A stretch of 64,000 bases of DNA from JANWWM01 sp046292465 (GTDB lineage Bacteria; Bacteroidota; Chlorobiia; Chlorobiales; Thermochlorobacteraceae): NCBI GenBank assembly GCA_046292465.1, contig JBKBRB010000001.1:248001-312000 (forward strand). Reading direction: 5' to 3'. A program made the position numbers and the translations under genes. The notes beneath the pieces were generated by a model that saw only the letters and a program-made list of their open reading frames with translations, made no database searches and had not been told where the DNA came from. This document shows positions 51,520 to 60,497 of the stretch, piece by piece. Within the stretch, counting starts at the first letter, position 1. The number at the start of each line of letters is the position of its first letter.

Positions 51520-53226
51520 GTGTTAGGGAATCTTCGAAAATATCGCGAAATCATTATCTCGGTTGCGCTCTTTCTCATCTTGGATTTGAGCGTGCTGGTC
51601 GTGAGTTCGATTACAACAGGGCAACTTGAAAGCGATGCCGTGGCGGTCAATCTTGCCTCAAGACAACGAGAACTTTCACAGCGCATTGTCAAAACGCTGT
51701 TACAAATTCAGATTGCTCAAAATTTTGGGCACAGTATTGAAAAACCGCAGAACGAATTGGCAACGACCTTCAAAATTTTCGATGAAACGATTGAAGGACT
51801 GCGCGATGGAAAACTGGTTACAGGTGGTGATTACAAAACTGTGATGCTTATTCCGGTTGAAACCGATAGCGCGAAAGTCTATCTCGAGCGCGCTTTCCTC
51901 ATTTGGAATCCGTTCAAAGAAAAGCTCTTCCGCGTGATTGCCGCCAAAGGCGCCGTTCCAAAAGAAGATTTGCAAGATGCCGTCGAATATGCCTCAAACA
52001 ACAATCTCTTGCTCCTTGATTTGATGAACTTCATCACATCGGAAGCGGAGAAAAAACTCTCGGATAAGTCCAACACGCTACGAGCCATTCAAATCACAGG
52101 CATCATTGCCGCGCTCATTAACTTCTTTATTCTCCTTTTCCACTTTATTCGTAAGTTGCGCGCCCAAGACGCAGAAATCACACGATACTCTGAAAACTTG
52201 GAGAAAATGGTGGAGATTCGCACCCGCGAGTTAAGAATGGCGCAGGAGCAACTAAGAGCCACAAACCTCAGTCTTGCAAAAGCAAAGTATGAACTTGAAA
52301 TCTTAAATTCACAACTCGAGCAAAAGGTCGAAGAGCGCACGGCTGAACTGAAAAACACGCAAACACAGTTAATTCAATCTGAAAAAATGGCGGCTCTTGG
52401 TCAGATGGTTGCAGGGCTTGCCCACGAAGTCAATACGCCCTTGGCGTTTGTGAAAACAAACTTAGAAGGCATGTTGGAATTCCACAAGGAGATTTTCGCG
52501 CTTGTCGATGCATCCAATAAACTGTGTGAATCCCTAAAAAATGACGACCTGGAAAACCTTGACCAACACCTTGTCCGACTTGCAGAATTGCAGCAACGCT
52601 TGAAACAAGCAAACATATTGCAAGACATTAGCGACATGCTCCGTGAATCTCTGACCGGTATCGATAGAATCCAAGAGTTGGTGATAAACCTTAAAAACTT
52701 CTCGCGCTTAGACGAAGCCGAATACAAATACGCCGATATTCACGCGGGAATTGACTCAACCTTGCTGATTGCCAACAACATCATTAAAAACAAAGCAAAG
52801 GTCGTGAAAGAATATGCGCCGACACTTTATGCAGAATGCTATCCCGCTCAGCTCAACCAAGTGTTCTTGAACTTGATTACCAATGCGGCACAAGCCATAG
52901 AGCGAAACGATGGGGAAATTAGAATTAAGACGTCAAGTGAAGATGGCTACGCAGTTATTCGCATTACCGACAACGGTAAAGGCATTCCGAAAGCACATTT
53001 GAACCGAATTTTTGAACCGTTCTTTACCACAAAGCCTGTTGGGCAAGGCACAGGTTTAGGATTGAGCATCTGCTATCAAATTATTGAAAAGCATTCGGGC
53101 ATCATTCAGGTTGAAAGCCAAGTCGGCGTCGGAACAACATTCACGATTAAAATTCCTGTTAAACAAAAACGCGACAGGCGTCTGTCACACGAAGGGCTTC
53201 GCTCTTCTAAACTTCAAATGGCGTAA
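51520..53226 (+). CDS. PilJ-like sensor histidine kinase
   Basis: A 568-residue membrane kinase with GTG start. The periplasmic sensor between two transmembrane helices (near residues 10-28 and 192-212) has the PilJ/NarX-like pattern LASRQRELSQRIVKTLL. A long coiled coil (about 215-285) leads to the HisKA domain with GLAHEVNTPLAFVKTNLEG, then an ATPase with NQVFLNLITNAAQAI, ITDNGKGI and GTGLGLSI. The H-box HEVNTPL is of the type found with signal-integrating kinases. It is followed by a double-receiver regulator 27 bases later, and a diguanylate cyclase. Confidence 0.92.
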   Translation: MLGNLRKYREIIISVALFLILDLSVLVVSSITTGQLESDAVAVNLASRQRELSQRIVKTLLQIQIAQNFGHSIEKPQNELATTFKIFDETIEGLRDGKLVTGGDYKTVMLIPVETDSAKVYLERAFLIWNPFKEKLFRVIAAKGAVPKEDLQDAVEYASNNNLLLLDLMNFITSEAEKKLSDKSNTLRAIQITGIIAALINFFILLFHFIRKLRAQDAEITRYSENLEKMVEIRTRELRMAQEQLRATNLSLAKAKYELEILNSQLEQKVEERTAELKNTQTQLIQSEKMAALGQMVAGLAHEVNTPLAFVKTNLEGMLEFHKEIFALVDASNKLCESLKNDDLENLDQHLVRLAELQQRLKQANILQDISDMLRESLTGIDRIQELVINLKNFSRLDEAEYKYADIHAGIDSTLLIANNIIKNKAKVVKEYAPTLYAECYPAQLNQVFLNLITNAAQAIERNDGEIRIKTSSEDGYAVIRITDNGKGIPKAHLNRIFEPFFTTKPVGQGTGLGLSICYQIIEKHSGIIQVESQVGVGTTFTIKIPVKQKRDRRLSHEGLRSSKLQMA

Positions 53227-53253
53227 GTCCAACAAAGTTTTATCAGATAGATT

Positions 53254-54213
53254 ATGAGCACACTGTCTAACATACTTCTCGTTGATGATGAACCGCTCTT
53301 GCTTTCTTCTTTAAGTCGAGTGCTTCGTCTGCACTACACGGTTTTTACAGCAGAAAATGGTGTTCAAGCATTGGACATTATTCAGCGCAACAAAATCAAA
53401 GTGATTGTTAGCGACCAGCGCATGCCTGGCATGCTTGGGCACGAACTTTTGGGCAAGGTTAAAGACATTAGTCCCAACACAGTGCGCTTGTTGCTTACAG
53501 GTTACAGCGACCTTGACGCGATTTTGAACTCCGTCAATGCCGGACAAATTTTTCGATATATCAACAAGCCGTGCAGCGTTGAAAAGTTGCGCGAGATGAT
53601 TGAACTCGGCGTTCAAATTCATGACCGCATCGTCTCAATGCAAAATGAGGCTAAAACAACTGCATCTGCAAAGCCTGCAGTCGAAATCGCAAAGTCGGAA
53701 CATGAACCGCCAGCAACCCTGTTGTTTGTAGGATACACGCCTGCTGAAGTTCAAAAACTTACGTCAAAGATAAACATACGCTTCATTGCCGAGCACGCCA
53801 CAACAATAGATGAAGCGTTTGCCGCACTCAATCGGGTTGCCGTTTCGGTGTTGATTAGCGACCTTAACTTTGGCGAGCACGACGGCATTGACTTCTTGAA
53901 TACGGTCAAAAAAGAATTTCCACACACTATTACTATCATTCTGACCGATATTGTTGATGCGACAATGGCGATTCGATCGATTAACGAAGTGCAAGTCTTT
54001 CGTTATATCACCAAACCAGTAAGCGAGGAATTATTTGCACGAACGGTGGAAGAAGCCGTGAAGAAACATCGCACCTATCAATCGACGCCGCACCAAAACA
54101 TCAAACTCACGGCAGAAAGCATTAGCCCTGACCAAGCATTTCAGACATCGGCGGAAAAATTGCGTGCTAAACTCATCGCTGCTCGTATTGCATTGACGAA
54201 ATCGCGCTCGTAA
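53254..54213 (+). CDS. Response regulator with two receiver domains
   Basis: A 319-residue protein built of two receivers and a short tail. The first has the full pocket: LLVDDEPLL, phospho-acceptor in VIVSDQRMPGM, Thr in LLLTGYSD, Lys in YINKPCS. The second (about residues 150-275) keeps the central Asp in VLISDLNFGEHDG, Thr in IILTDI and Lys in YITKPVS, but its first acidic pair is replaced by LLFVGYTPAE. It probably cannot bind Mg normally and may be a pseudo-receiver. There is no output domain, so it would act through protein contacts, for example with the neighbouring GGDEF protein. Confidence 0.9.
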   Translation: MSTLSNILLVDDEPLLLSSLSRVLRLHYTVFTAENGVQALDIIQRNKIKVIVSDQRMPGMLGHELLGKVKDISPNTVRLLLTGYSDLDAILNSVNAGQIFRYINKPCSVEKLREMIELGVQIHDRIVSMQNEAKTTASAKPAVEIAKSEHEPPATLLFVGYTPAEVQKLTSKINIRFIAEHATTIDEAFAALNRVAVSVLISDLNFGEHDGIDFLNTVKKEFPHTITIILTDIVDATMAIRSINEVQVFRYITKPVSEELFARTVEEAVKKHRTYQSTPHQNIKLTAESISPDQAFQTSAEKLRAKLIAARIALTKSRS

Positions 54214-54356
54214 CCAATGCATGAAGACTATTGCCTCCGCCTGCAAAACTTGAACCGCTACTCTTCACCTCGTATCCTAATTTTGGCGATTTTGCTTGCA
54301 TTGGCAAAAATAAGCACAGAACTTGCGTCCATCGTAATCACTTTCGCTCATGGCTG

Positions 54357-55799
54357 ATGATGAAGGAAGAAGACGCTCCTAAAATTTCTATGAGCTCTAT
54401 GAGCATGCCTCCGCCCGAGCGATATATTCGGGCTCGCACCCTTGCACTCGAGAAACAACTTTCCGTTGCAACACTCCCATTGCAACGCGCCGAACTGTTG
54501 CTCGAACTCGGTTGGGAGCTCAAAGCCGGAAATACGCAATTGGCTCTCTCCCTTGCAGAAGAAGCCGCAATGCTTTGCGAGCAAGACGATTCCGAAACCG
54601 CACGCTATCACAAAGCCATGAGCGCTTGCTTGATGGGATACTGCTACCGATACCTTTCAGATTACGCCGCTGCGCACGCCATCTCTGAGCAATCTCTTAC
54701 GCAATTTGACACATTGAACCGACCAGATGGCAAAGCAATATGCCTCACCAATATCGGTTATGTATGCTTGCATTTAGGAAAGTTTGCAGAAGCCAACGAA
54801 TACTTCCAAAAAGCCATCAGGTTGCATACCCAGATAGATAACAAACTTGGCATCGCCGAAAACCTTATCGCACTTGGACGCTGCCATGTGGAAGAATTCT
54901 TACAAACTCGCGAACAGCCAACCTTAGCGCAAGCGACCAATTACCTCTATTCCGCGCACGATTATGCCGAACAGCTCGACCCCAAACAAACCCTCGCCCT
55001 CGTCGCCTTCGTGCTTTCGGAAACCTACAAAGTCATGCAGAACTATCGCAAAGCCCTCGAATATCACGAAGAATACGCGCATCTCTGGGAAAATTTTTTG
55101 AGCCAAGAAAGCGACCTGCGCCTCCAACTGACCGAAGAGCGATTTGTGTTGGAGCGCGAGCAGAAAGACCTTGAAATCTATCGGCTTAAAACCATTGAAC
55201 TTGCCGAAGCACAAGAAGAACTCAAACTTTTAGTCGAAGCCCTGCAACAAGCCGACCAACGCCAATCCGAACTGCTCAATCAACTTGCCCAAAAAAATGC
55301 CGAACTCGAGCGCATGGCAAAAGAAGACGCACTTACGGGACTTTACAATCGACGCTACATCGACCAACTCATGCAACAAGCCTTTCAGGAAGCGAAATCG
55401 AATGGCGGGAAATTGACCATTGGCATTTTAGACCTCGATTACTTCAAAAGAATCAACGATAGATTCTCACACCAAATCGGCGATGAAGTATTGAGAACAG
55501 TGGCGCAACTGATGAAGGCAAGAATCGGCAGAGAAGGCGTTGTAGGTCGTTATGGCGGAGAAGAATTTGTCATCATGTTTCCCAACGCCTCACTTGAACG
55601 CGCTGCACTCGTCGCCGATACCGTTCGCCGCGCCGTTGAAACTCACGAATGGGCTTCTCTTCACCCAGAATTGAAAGTAACTCTAAGCATGGGGCTATGT
55701 GCCGACACATCACTCCCCACATTTGAAAAAATGATTGCACAAGCAGACGAAAAACTCTACGAAGCCAAGAAAAACGGACGCAATCAAGTTCGCTACTGA
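54357..55799 (+). CDS. TPR-coiled-coil diguanylate cyclase (GGEEF)
   Basis: A 480-residue cytoplasmic protein from ATG 54357 (MMKEEDAPK). The N-terminal half has tetratricopeptide repeats (e.g. AICLTNIGYVCLHLGKFAEA, AENLIALGRCHVEEF), then a coiled coil of about 60 residues, and a GGDEF domain starting DALTGLYNRRYIDQL, with LDLDYFKRINDRFSH and the active site RYGGEEFVIMF. The RxxD inhibitory site is absent (GREGVVGR precedes the motif), so it should lack product inhibition. It makes cyclic di-GMP; the kinase and double-receiver regulator next to it may control it. The gene ends 7 bases inside the convergent rlpA. Confidence 0.9.
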   Translation: MMKEEDAPKISMSSMSMPPPERYIRARTLALEKQLSVATLPLQRAELLLELGWELKAGNTQLALSLAEEAAMLCEQDDSETARYHKAMSACLMGYCYRYLSDYAAAHAISEQSLTQFDTLNRPDGKAICLTNIGYVCLHLGKFAEANEYFQKAIRLHTQIDNKLGIAENLIALGRCHVEEFLQTREQPTLAQATNYLYSAHDYAEQLDPKQTLALVAFVLSETYKVMQNYRKALEYHEEYAHLWENFLSQESDLRLQLTEERFVLEREQKDLEIYRLKTIELAEAQEELKLLVEALQQADQRQSELLNQLAQKNAELERMAKEDALTGLYNRRYIDQLMQQAFQEAKSNGGKLTIGILDLDYFKRINDRFSHQIGDEVLRTVAQLMKARIGREGVVGRYGGEEFVIMFPNASLERAALVADTVRRAVETHEWASLHPELKVTLSMGLCADTSLPTFEKMIAQADEKLYEAKKNGRNQVRY

Positions 55800-56197
55800 T
55801 TCAACACTTCCACACGCACACGCACCACGCCCGACTGCACCATCTCAATGGCTTTCGCGCCCGCAAGCGATAAATCAATAATTCTGCCTTTGCTGTTCTT
55901 CGGCATTCGGTCGTTAATTCGAACCACAACGCTCTTGCGATTGTCGAGATTCGTCACGCGCACCGTTGTTCCAAAAGGCAAATCCACGCTTGCCGCGGTG
56001 AGTTTGTTCTTGTCGTAAATCTCTCCGCTTGCCGTTTTCTTGCCGTGAAATTCATTGGCGTAGTAGGTCGCCATGCCTTCTTTGGCGTTGCTCGACGACG
56101 AAAGCGGCGACTCGTAACTTCCGCCATAGCGCACAACCGATTGGCACGACGAAAAAAGTGTTACAAGCAGCAGACAGAAAACAGAAACTCGTTTCAT
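55793..56197 (-). CDS. rlpA: RlpA-like double-psi beta-barrel lipoprotein
   Basis: A 134-residue lipoprotein. From ATG 56197 (MKRVSVFCLLLVTLFSSC) the signal ends in the lipobox LFSSC. The double-psi barrel shows GMATYYANEFHGKKTASGE, DLPFGTTVRVTNL, VVVRINDRMPKN and RIIDLSLAGAKAI, which fit RlpA, a septal peptidoglycan transglycosylase on denuded glycan. The SPOR domain of E. coli RlpA is missing, as in many short homologues. It overlaps the GGDEF gene tail to tail. Confidence 0.88.
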   Translation of the reverse strand: MKRVSVFCLLLVTLFSSCQSVVRYGGSYESPLSSSSNAKEGMATYYANEFHGKKTASGEIYDKNKLTAASVDLPFGTTVRVTNLDNRKSVVVRINDRMPKNSKGRIIDLSLAGAKAIEMVQSGVVRVRVEVLNQ

Positions 56198-56267
56198 GTT
56201 TGAAATGCGAAAGGTAACTTGTATCTTCAAACTCAAAGCCTCAAACTAATTTAATTTGCCAAATTCA

Positions 56268-56831
56268 ATGCGAATCGCAATTCATCAAGCAAAGTCAGTA
56301 ACGAAGCCGGTAGCCTATTCCTTCCTCTTTGCCGCCTTGACGGCACTTGCCGCATGGGTTGAAGTGCCAATGATTCCTGTGCCAATCACGATGCAGACTT
56401 GCGCCGTGCTTCTTTCAGGCGCATTGCTCGGCGCGCGCTGGGGCGCACTTAGCCAAGTCATCTACGTGGTTGGCGGATTGTTCCTTCCGATTTATGCAGG
56501 CGGCGCCATGGGCATCTCAACGCTCTTCGGCGCGACGGGCGGATACTTGCTCTCGTTTCCAATCGCCGCTTTCTTGACGGGCATCTCGCTTCGCAATATC
56601 ACGATTGAAACATCTCTTTACACGCTCTTTATGCGCGTGTTTGCCATCAGTTTAGTCATTATGATTCTCGGCACGATTTGGCTTCAAGTCGTGTTGAATC
56701 TTTCGCTCGCTCAAGCGTTTTCGTTTGGCTTCGTTCCGTTTATCATTGGCGATATCATAAAATGCATGATTGTTGTTGCCATCGTAAAAGCCGACAAGTG
56801 GGTTTCAACTCACAAGCCAAACTTGTTCTGA
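56268..56831 (+). CDS. bioY: Biotin transporter BioY
   Basis: BioY is the substrate-binding S component of the ECF-type biotin importer. The protein, 187 residues from ATG 56268, has six helices and the family motifs AALTALAAWVEVPMIPVPIT, QTCAVLLSGALLGARWGALS and YVVGGLFLPIYAGG. No BioM/BioN genes are next to it; BioY alone or with shared energising units can take up biotin. A TTG 12 bases upstream is an alternative start. The iron-sulfur gene follows after 43 bases. Confidence 0.9.
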   Translation: MRIAIHQAKSVTKPVAYSFLFAALTALAAWVEVPMIPVPITMQTCAVLLSGALLGARWGALSQVIYVVGGLFLPIYAGGAMGISTLFGATGGYLLSFPIAAFLTGISLRNITIETSLYTLFMRVFAISLVIMILGTIWLQVVLNLSLAQAFSFGFVPFIIGDIIKCMIVVAIVKADKWVSTHKPNLF

Positions 56832-56860
56832 TTTTTTTAATCATCATTAACTCTAATTGT

Positions 56861-56866
56861 AAAGGA
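56861..56866 (+). promoter_or_regulatory. Shine-Dalgarno site of the IscA-type gene
   Basis: AAAGGAG-type sequence (AAAGGA at 56861, then G) ends about seven bases before ATG 56875 and supports that start. Confidence 0.6.
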
Positions 56867-56874
56867 GACAAAAT

Positions 56875-57246
56875 ATGGCAGAAGTCATGGAAACAACTGC
56901 AACAAGCGTGCTCACAGAGGCTCCCATCACGCTTACTGCAGGCGCAGCTGCGGAAGTCAATCGCATCATGGCAGAAAATAAAATCCCAGAAGGCTACAAA
57001 CTGCGCGTCGGCGTTACAGGCGGCGGCTGTTCAGGGCTTTCTTACGCGCTTGGCTTCGACCAGCCCAAAGAAAACGACGAGCAATTTGTTAGCAACGGCG
57101 TTGAAATTTTGCTCGACAAACGCCACGCGATTTACCTCTCTGGAACAGTCATAGACTACCAAGACGGTCTTCAAGGACGGGGTTTCACCTTCAACAACCC
57201 CAACGCACAAAAGACCTGTGGCTGTGGCAGTTCGTTTTCAGCCTAA
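56875..57246 (+). CDS. IscA/SufA/ErpA-type iron-sulfur assembly protein
   Basis: A-type Fe-S carrier of 123 residues that delivers clusters to apo-enzymes. The three conserved cysteines are visible: GGGCSGLSY and the C-terminal CGCGSSF. It has a 15-residue polar leader before the domain. The window holds several cluster proteins (MiaB, RlmN, Nth, Rieske) that could be clients. isc/suf genes are not adjacent. A terminator-like hairpin follows. Confidence 0.9.
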   Translation: MAEVMETTATSVLTEAPITLTAGAAAEVNRIMAENKIPEGYKLRVGVTGGGCSGLSYALGFDQPKENDEQFVSNGVEILLDKRHAIYLSGTVIDYQDGLQGRGFTFNNPNAQKTCGCGSSFSA

Positions 57247-57263
57247 TGTTTCGGCAAATCACG

Positions 57264-57294
57264 AAGGGCGACTTCAAACGAGGTCGCCTTTTGC
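57264..57294 (+). terminator. Terminator-like hairpin after the IscA-type gene
   Basis: A 9-base stem with one G-U pair (AAGGGCGAC at 57264-57272 and GTCGCCTTT at 57283-57291) and a 10-base loop, followed by a short T-rich stretch, lies 17 bases after the stop. Confidence 0.6.
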
Positions 57295-57305
57295 TTTCGA
57301 TGCCG

Positions 57306-57313
57306 TATCTTTG
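57306..57313 (+). promoter_or_regulatory. Possible -7 promoter box of the coiled-coil lipoprotein gene
   Basis: TATCTTTG is identical to the box before tRNA-Gln and lies 29 bases before ATG 57343, directly after the terminator-like hairpin. No TTTG is found at 19-21 bases upstream. Confidence 0.35.
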
Positions 57314-57342
57314 CAAGTCTTCAACCTTAACCTATATCGCTC

Positions 57343-58185
57343 ATGAAAACCATTACGCGTCTCGTCTTACCCGCTTTTTTTGTGATGCTTTTTGTCGGAT
57401 GTAATGACGAAAAAAAACAACTTGAAACGCTCCTAAAAACATCGCAACAAGTTACCGATTCGCTCAATGCCGTCATTCAAGAAGAAAACAAAAAGCGCGA
57501 ACTCTTAGCGCGAGAGTTAGATGAATTGGACACTTACACGAAAAGTCTCGGTGTGAACTTGGCGGCGGAAAAAGACCCCGAAAAGCAACAGAGTACGATT
57601 GAGCGTATCAAAGAGGCGGCAAACACACTAAGAAAGCAAAAGGAAAAAATCGAACAACTGACTGCTAAAGTTGCGCGTCTGGAAAAAAAACTTGAAGAAG
57701 TTTCAGCCGAAAACGAGCGACTTAAAGGACAGATTGCGAAACTTTCAGGCGAAAATCTCGCGCTTCGCAACAAGGTCGATAGCCTCAATCGCGTAACCGC
57801 AAGTTTGAAGTCGCGCCTTGCCGAAGCCGTTGCCGCCGCCAACACACAGCGCGAAAAACTCAACACAGGCTTCTACATCATAGGCGGCACAGGCTTCCTC
57901 CGCGAAAACGGCGTCTTGGAACGACGCGGTCCGTTTGGCAATGCGTATAATCCGAATTTCAATCCGTCGCAAAATTCCAACGTGCGACGCATCGATGTTT
58001 CACAAACCACAGAAATCGAAGTGCCTGCACCAAAAAGCGACGTCGTGATTTGGTCGCCGCACGTGCGCAGTAGTTATGAAGTCGTGGAAAAATCGGGCGA
58101 GCGAAATAAATCCATCGTGCGCATTCTCAACCCTGACGAGTTCTGGCAAACTGCCAAAGTGCTCGCCATTGGCACAGAAGGCTGA
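57343..58185 (+). CDS. Coiled-coil lipoprotein, unknown function
   Basis: A 280-residue envelope protein. A signal of 20 residues ends at the lipobox LFVGC. Residues 25-170 are a nearly unbroken coiled coil rich in Lys, Glu and Leu (for example ERIKEAANTLRKQKEKIEQL), followed by a globular part with GFYIIGGTGFLRENGVL and, at the end, RILNPDEFWQTAKVLAIGTE. The C-terminal part resembles conserved Bacteroidota proteins of unknown function. It may link outer membrane and periplasmic partners. The SulP operon follows after 36 bases. Confidence 0.78.
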   Translation: MKTITRLVLPAFFVMLFVGCNDEKKQLETLLKTSQQVTDSLNAVIQEENKKRELLARELDELDTYTKSLGVNLAAEKDPEKQQSTIERIKEAANTLRKQKEKIEQLTAKVARLEKKLEEVSAENERLKGQIAKLSGENLALRNKVDSLNRVTASLKSRLAEAVAAANTQREKLNTGFYIIGGTGFLRENGVLERRGPFGNAYNPNFNPSQNSNVRRIDVSQTTEIEVPAPKSDVVIWSPHVRSSYEVVEKSGERNKSIVRILNPDEFWQTAKVLAIGTEG

Positions 58186-58221
58186 TTCATACATAACAAC
58201 ATTAACAGTCGTTCCTTAAAG

Positions 58222-59772
58222 ATGAGACATCGCCTCAAATACTATCGATTGATATGGACTCGTTACGATGCCGTAGCGGGTCTTTCTGTTTTCTTTGTTG
58301 CCTTGCCCTTGTGTTTAGGAATCGCCTTAGCCTCAAACGCTCCGCTCTATGCAGGACTTGTTTCGGGCGTCATTGGGGGGATTATCGTTGGCATCATCAG
58401 CGGCTCGCCGACCTCCGTTTCTGGACCTGCCGCTGGCTTAACCACAGTCGTGGCATCAGCGATTAGTTCATCGGGCGACTACCGTGTCTTTCTTCTTTCT
58501 GTCATCATTGCCGGAGCGTTCCAAATCTTGATTGGTGTGATTGGTTGGGGCGGCATTGCAAACTATTTCCCATCGTCGGTCATCAAGGGCATGTTAGCGG
58601 CGATTGGCATCATTCTTATCTCCAAACAAATTCCCGTCGCAACAGGATTCGACCAACCTGATTTTTGGACGAGTGCCTTTATTGAACTTTTCACCACAGA
58701 GCCCTTCTTGGGCAACATGGATTCATTTGTTCGGCACTTCACCAAAGGCGTAACGGCAATTACACTTGTCTCGCTTGGCGTGTTAGTTCTGATGCAACAG
58801 CCGTTTGCACATCGCTTTCGCAGAATTCCCGCGCCGCTTTTGGCAGTGCTGGTGGGCGTAGGATTGAATCTGCTCTTCAATGCCGTGGCACCTCAATACG
58901 CGCTCAAGCCGTCGCAATTGGTCAGCATTCCTGAAAACTTGCTCGAGAGCGCGCAGTTCCCCGATTTTTCAAAACTTTTTTCAAGCGTAGAGATTTGGAA
59001 AAATGGTCTTGTCATTGGGCTTTTAGCCTCGCTTGAATCGTTACTCTGTATTGAAGCCATCGATAAGCTCGATGAGCGAAACCTGACGACGCCCGTCAAT
59101 CGTGAAATGATTGCGCAAGGCGTGGGCAACATGATGTGTGGCTTGCTCGGCGCGATTCCACTCACGGCAGTTATTGTGCGCGGTGCGGCGAACGTGCAGG
59201 CAGGCGCAAAAACAAAACTCTCAACTATCACGCACGGTGTGCTCTTGCTCGTTGCCTCACTGAGTATTCCATCCCTGCTCAATCACATTCCGTTTGCGTC
59301 GCTTTCTGCCATTTTGCTCATCACGGGCTATAACCTCACGAAACCGCAACTTTACACAGCAATCTGGCGCGCAGGCACAACACAGTTTCTACCGTTTATC
59401 ATCACCATCGTGGTGATTCTTGCGACCGACTTGCTTATCGGCGTCAGCATCGGACTGCTTATTTCCATTTACTTCATCATTCAAAGCAACTTCCAAGCCG
59501 AGTTTCGTGTCGAGAAAAAACATATCGAGGGCATCGATCACTACTTCATTACGCTCAATAGCTCCGTAACTTTTCTCAACAAGGTGAAGTTGAAGAAAAT
59601 CTTGGACGAAATTCCCGAATACGCGGCGGTTACAATCGATGGCACATCATCGCACTTTATCGATTACGATATTTTGGAAATGATTAGCGAATACAAAACT
59701 ATTGCGCACGAGCGGCATATTGAATTGCATCTGCAAGGGATTCAAACGGTCAATACCATCGCCGTTCATTGA
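58222..59772 (+). CDS. SulP-family anion transporter
   Basis: A 516-residue SulP/SLC26-type anion transporter with about twelve membrane segments. Typical parts are the opening DAVAGLSVFFVALPLCLGIALA, GSPTSVSGPAAGLTTVVA (anion site), and GLLASLESLLCIEAIDKLDE. After the last helix there is a C-terminal STAS-like domain ending with AVTIDGTSSHF and the regulatory loop. Members move sulfate, bicarbonate or other anions; BicA of cyanobacteria is a bicarbonate member. The adjacent carbonic anhydrase argues for bicarbonate, but this is inference. The next gene starts at its stop or 45 bases later. Confidence 0.88.
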   Translation: MRHRLKYYRLIWTRYDAVAGLSVFFVALPLCLGIALASNAPLYAGLVSGVIGGIIVGIISGSPTSVSGPAAGLTTVVASAISSSGDYRVFLLSVIIAGAFQILIGVIGWGGIANYFPSSVIKGMLAAIGIILISKQIPVATGFDQPDFWTSAFIELFTTEPFLGNMDSFVRHFTKGVTAITLVSLGVLVLMQQPFAHRFRRIPAPLLAVLVGVGLNLLFNAVAPQYALKPSQLVSIPENLLESAQFPDFSKLFSSVEIWKNGLVIGLLASLESLLCIEAIDKLDERNLTTPVNREMIAQGVGNMMCGLLGAIPLTAVIVRGAANVQAGAKTKLSTITHGVLLLVASLSIPSLLNHIPFASLSAILLITGYNLTKPQLYTAIWRAGTTQFLPFIITIVVILATDLLIGVSIGLLISIYFIIQSNFQAEFRVEKKHIEGIDHYFITLNSSVTFLNKVKLKKILDEIPEYAAVTIDGTSSHFIDYDILEMISEYKTIAHERHIELHLQGIQTVNTIAVH

Positions 59773-59816
59773 GGAATTTGATTTCTAATCATACAAACTT
59801 TTTCTGGGAGAAAACG

Positions 59817-60497
59817 ATGAAACGCATTGCGGTTTATTTAGTTGTCTTGCTGGCTCTCTCGGCGTGTCAGCACAAACAGCCCGAGCCTATACCGCACGAC
59901 CCGCTGGCGACGCTCTTGGAAGGCAATCGTCGCTTTATGGAAGGACATCCGATTCACCCCGACCAAACTTTGGAACGCATTCGCCAACTTAAAAAAGGTC
60001 AGCATCCGTTTGCAGTTGTGGTGAGTTGTTCGGATTCGCGTGTGCCGCCGGAGCTCATCTTCGATCAAGGTCTGGGCGACATCTTCTCGATTCGAACTGC
60101 AGGCAATGTTGTGGGCGATTACGAACTTGGCAGCATTGAATATGCGGTTGAGCATTTAGGCTGCAACTTGGTCGTTGTGCTCGGGCATAAAAACTGCGGT
60201 GCGGTTGAAGCCTTCCTGCACGAAGAAGGCGGACGCCATCACGACCACATTCAAACCATTCTGGATTACATTGCCAGTGAAGCCGAAGAAAAAAGCCTGC
60301 CTGACAGTTTAAAGCACAACTTAGATGCGGCGGTTCGAGCAAACATCTACCACGCCGTGCACTTGCTTCAATCTTCTGAGCCGGTCTTGAAGCCGAGAGT
60401 GGAGCGCAAGGAACTTCGCATCGTCGGCGCGTATTACGATATTGAAACTGGTCAAGTCTCGTTGCTGGATAGTTCCAAAAGCATTGTGCTCAAATGA
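59817..60497 (+). CDS. Lipoprotein beta-carbonic anhydrase
   Basis: A 226-residue beta-class carbonic anhydrase with a lipoprotein signal: MKRIAVYLVVLLALSAC (lipobox ALSAC), preceded by GGGAG at good distance, which fixes this start over a TTG 48 bases upstream. Zinc ligands are Cys in VVSCSDSRVPPE, and His and Cys in LGHKNCGA, with the catalytic Asp-Arg pair SDSR. It interconverts CO2 and bicarbonate; most beta enzymes are cytoplasmic, so export to the envelope is notable. It lies between a SulP anion transporter and a bestrophin-like channel, overlapping the latter by 4 bases. Confidence 0.93.
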   Translation: MKRIAVYLVVLLALSACQHKQPEPIPHDPLATLLEGNRRFMEGHPIHPDQTLERIRQLKKGQHPFAVVVSCSDSRVPPELIFDQGLGDIFSIRTAGNVVGDYELGSIEYAVEHLGCNLVVVLGHKNCGAVEAFLHEEGGRHHDHIQTILDYIASEAEEKSLPDSLKHNLDAAVRANIYHAVHLLQSSEPVLKPRVERKELRIVGAYYDIETGQVSLLDSSKSIVLK

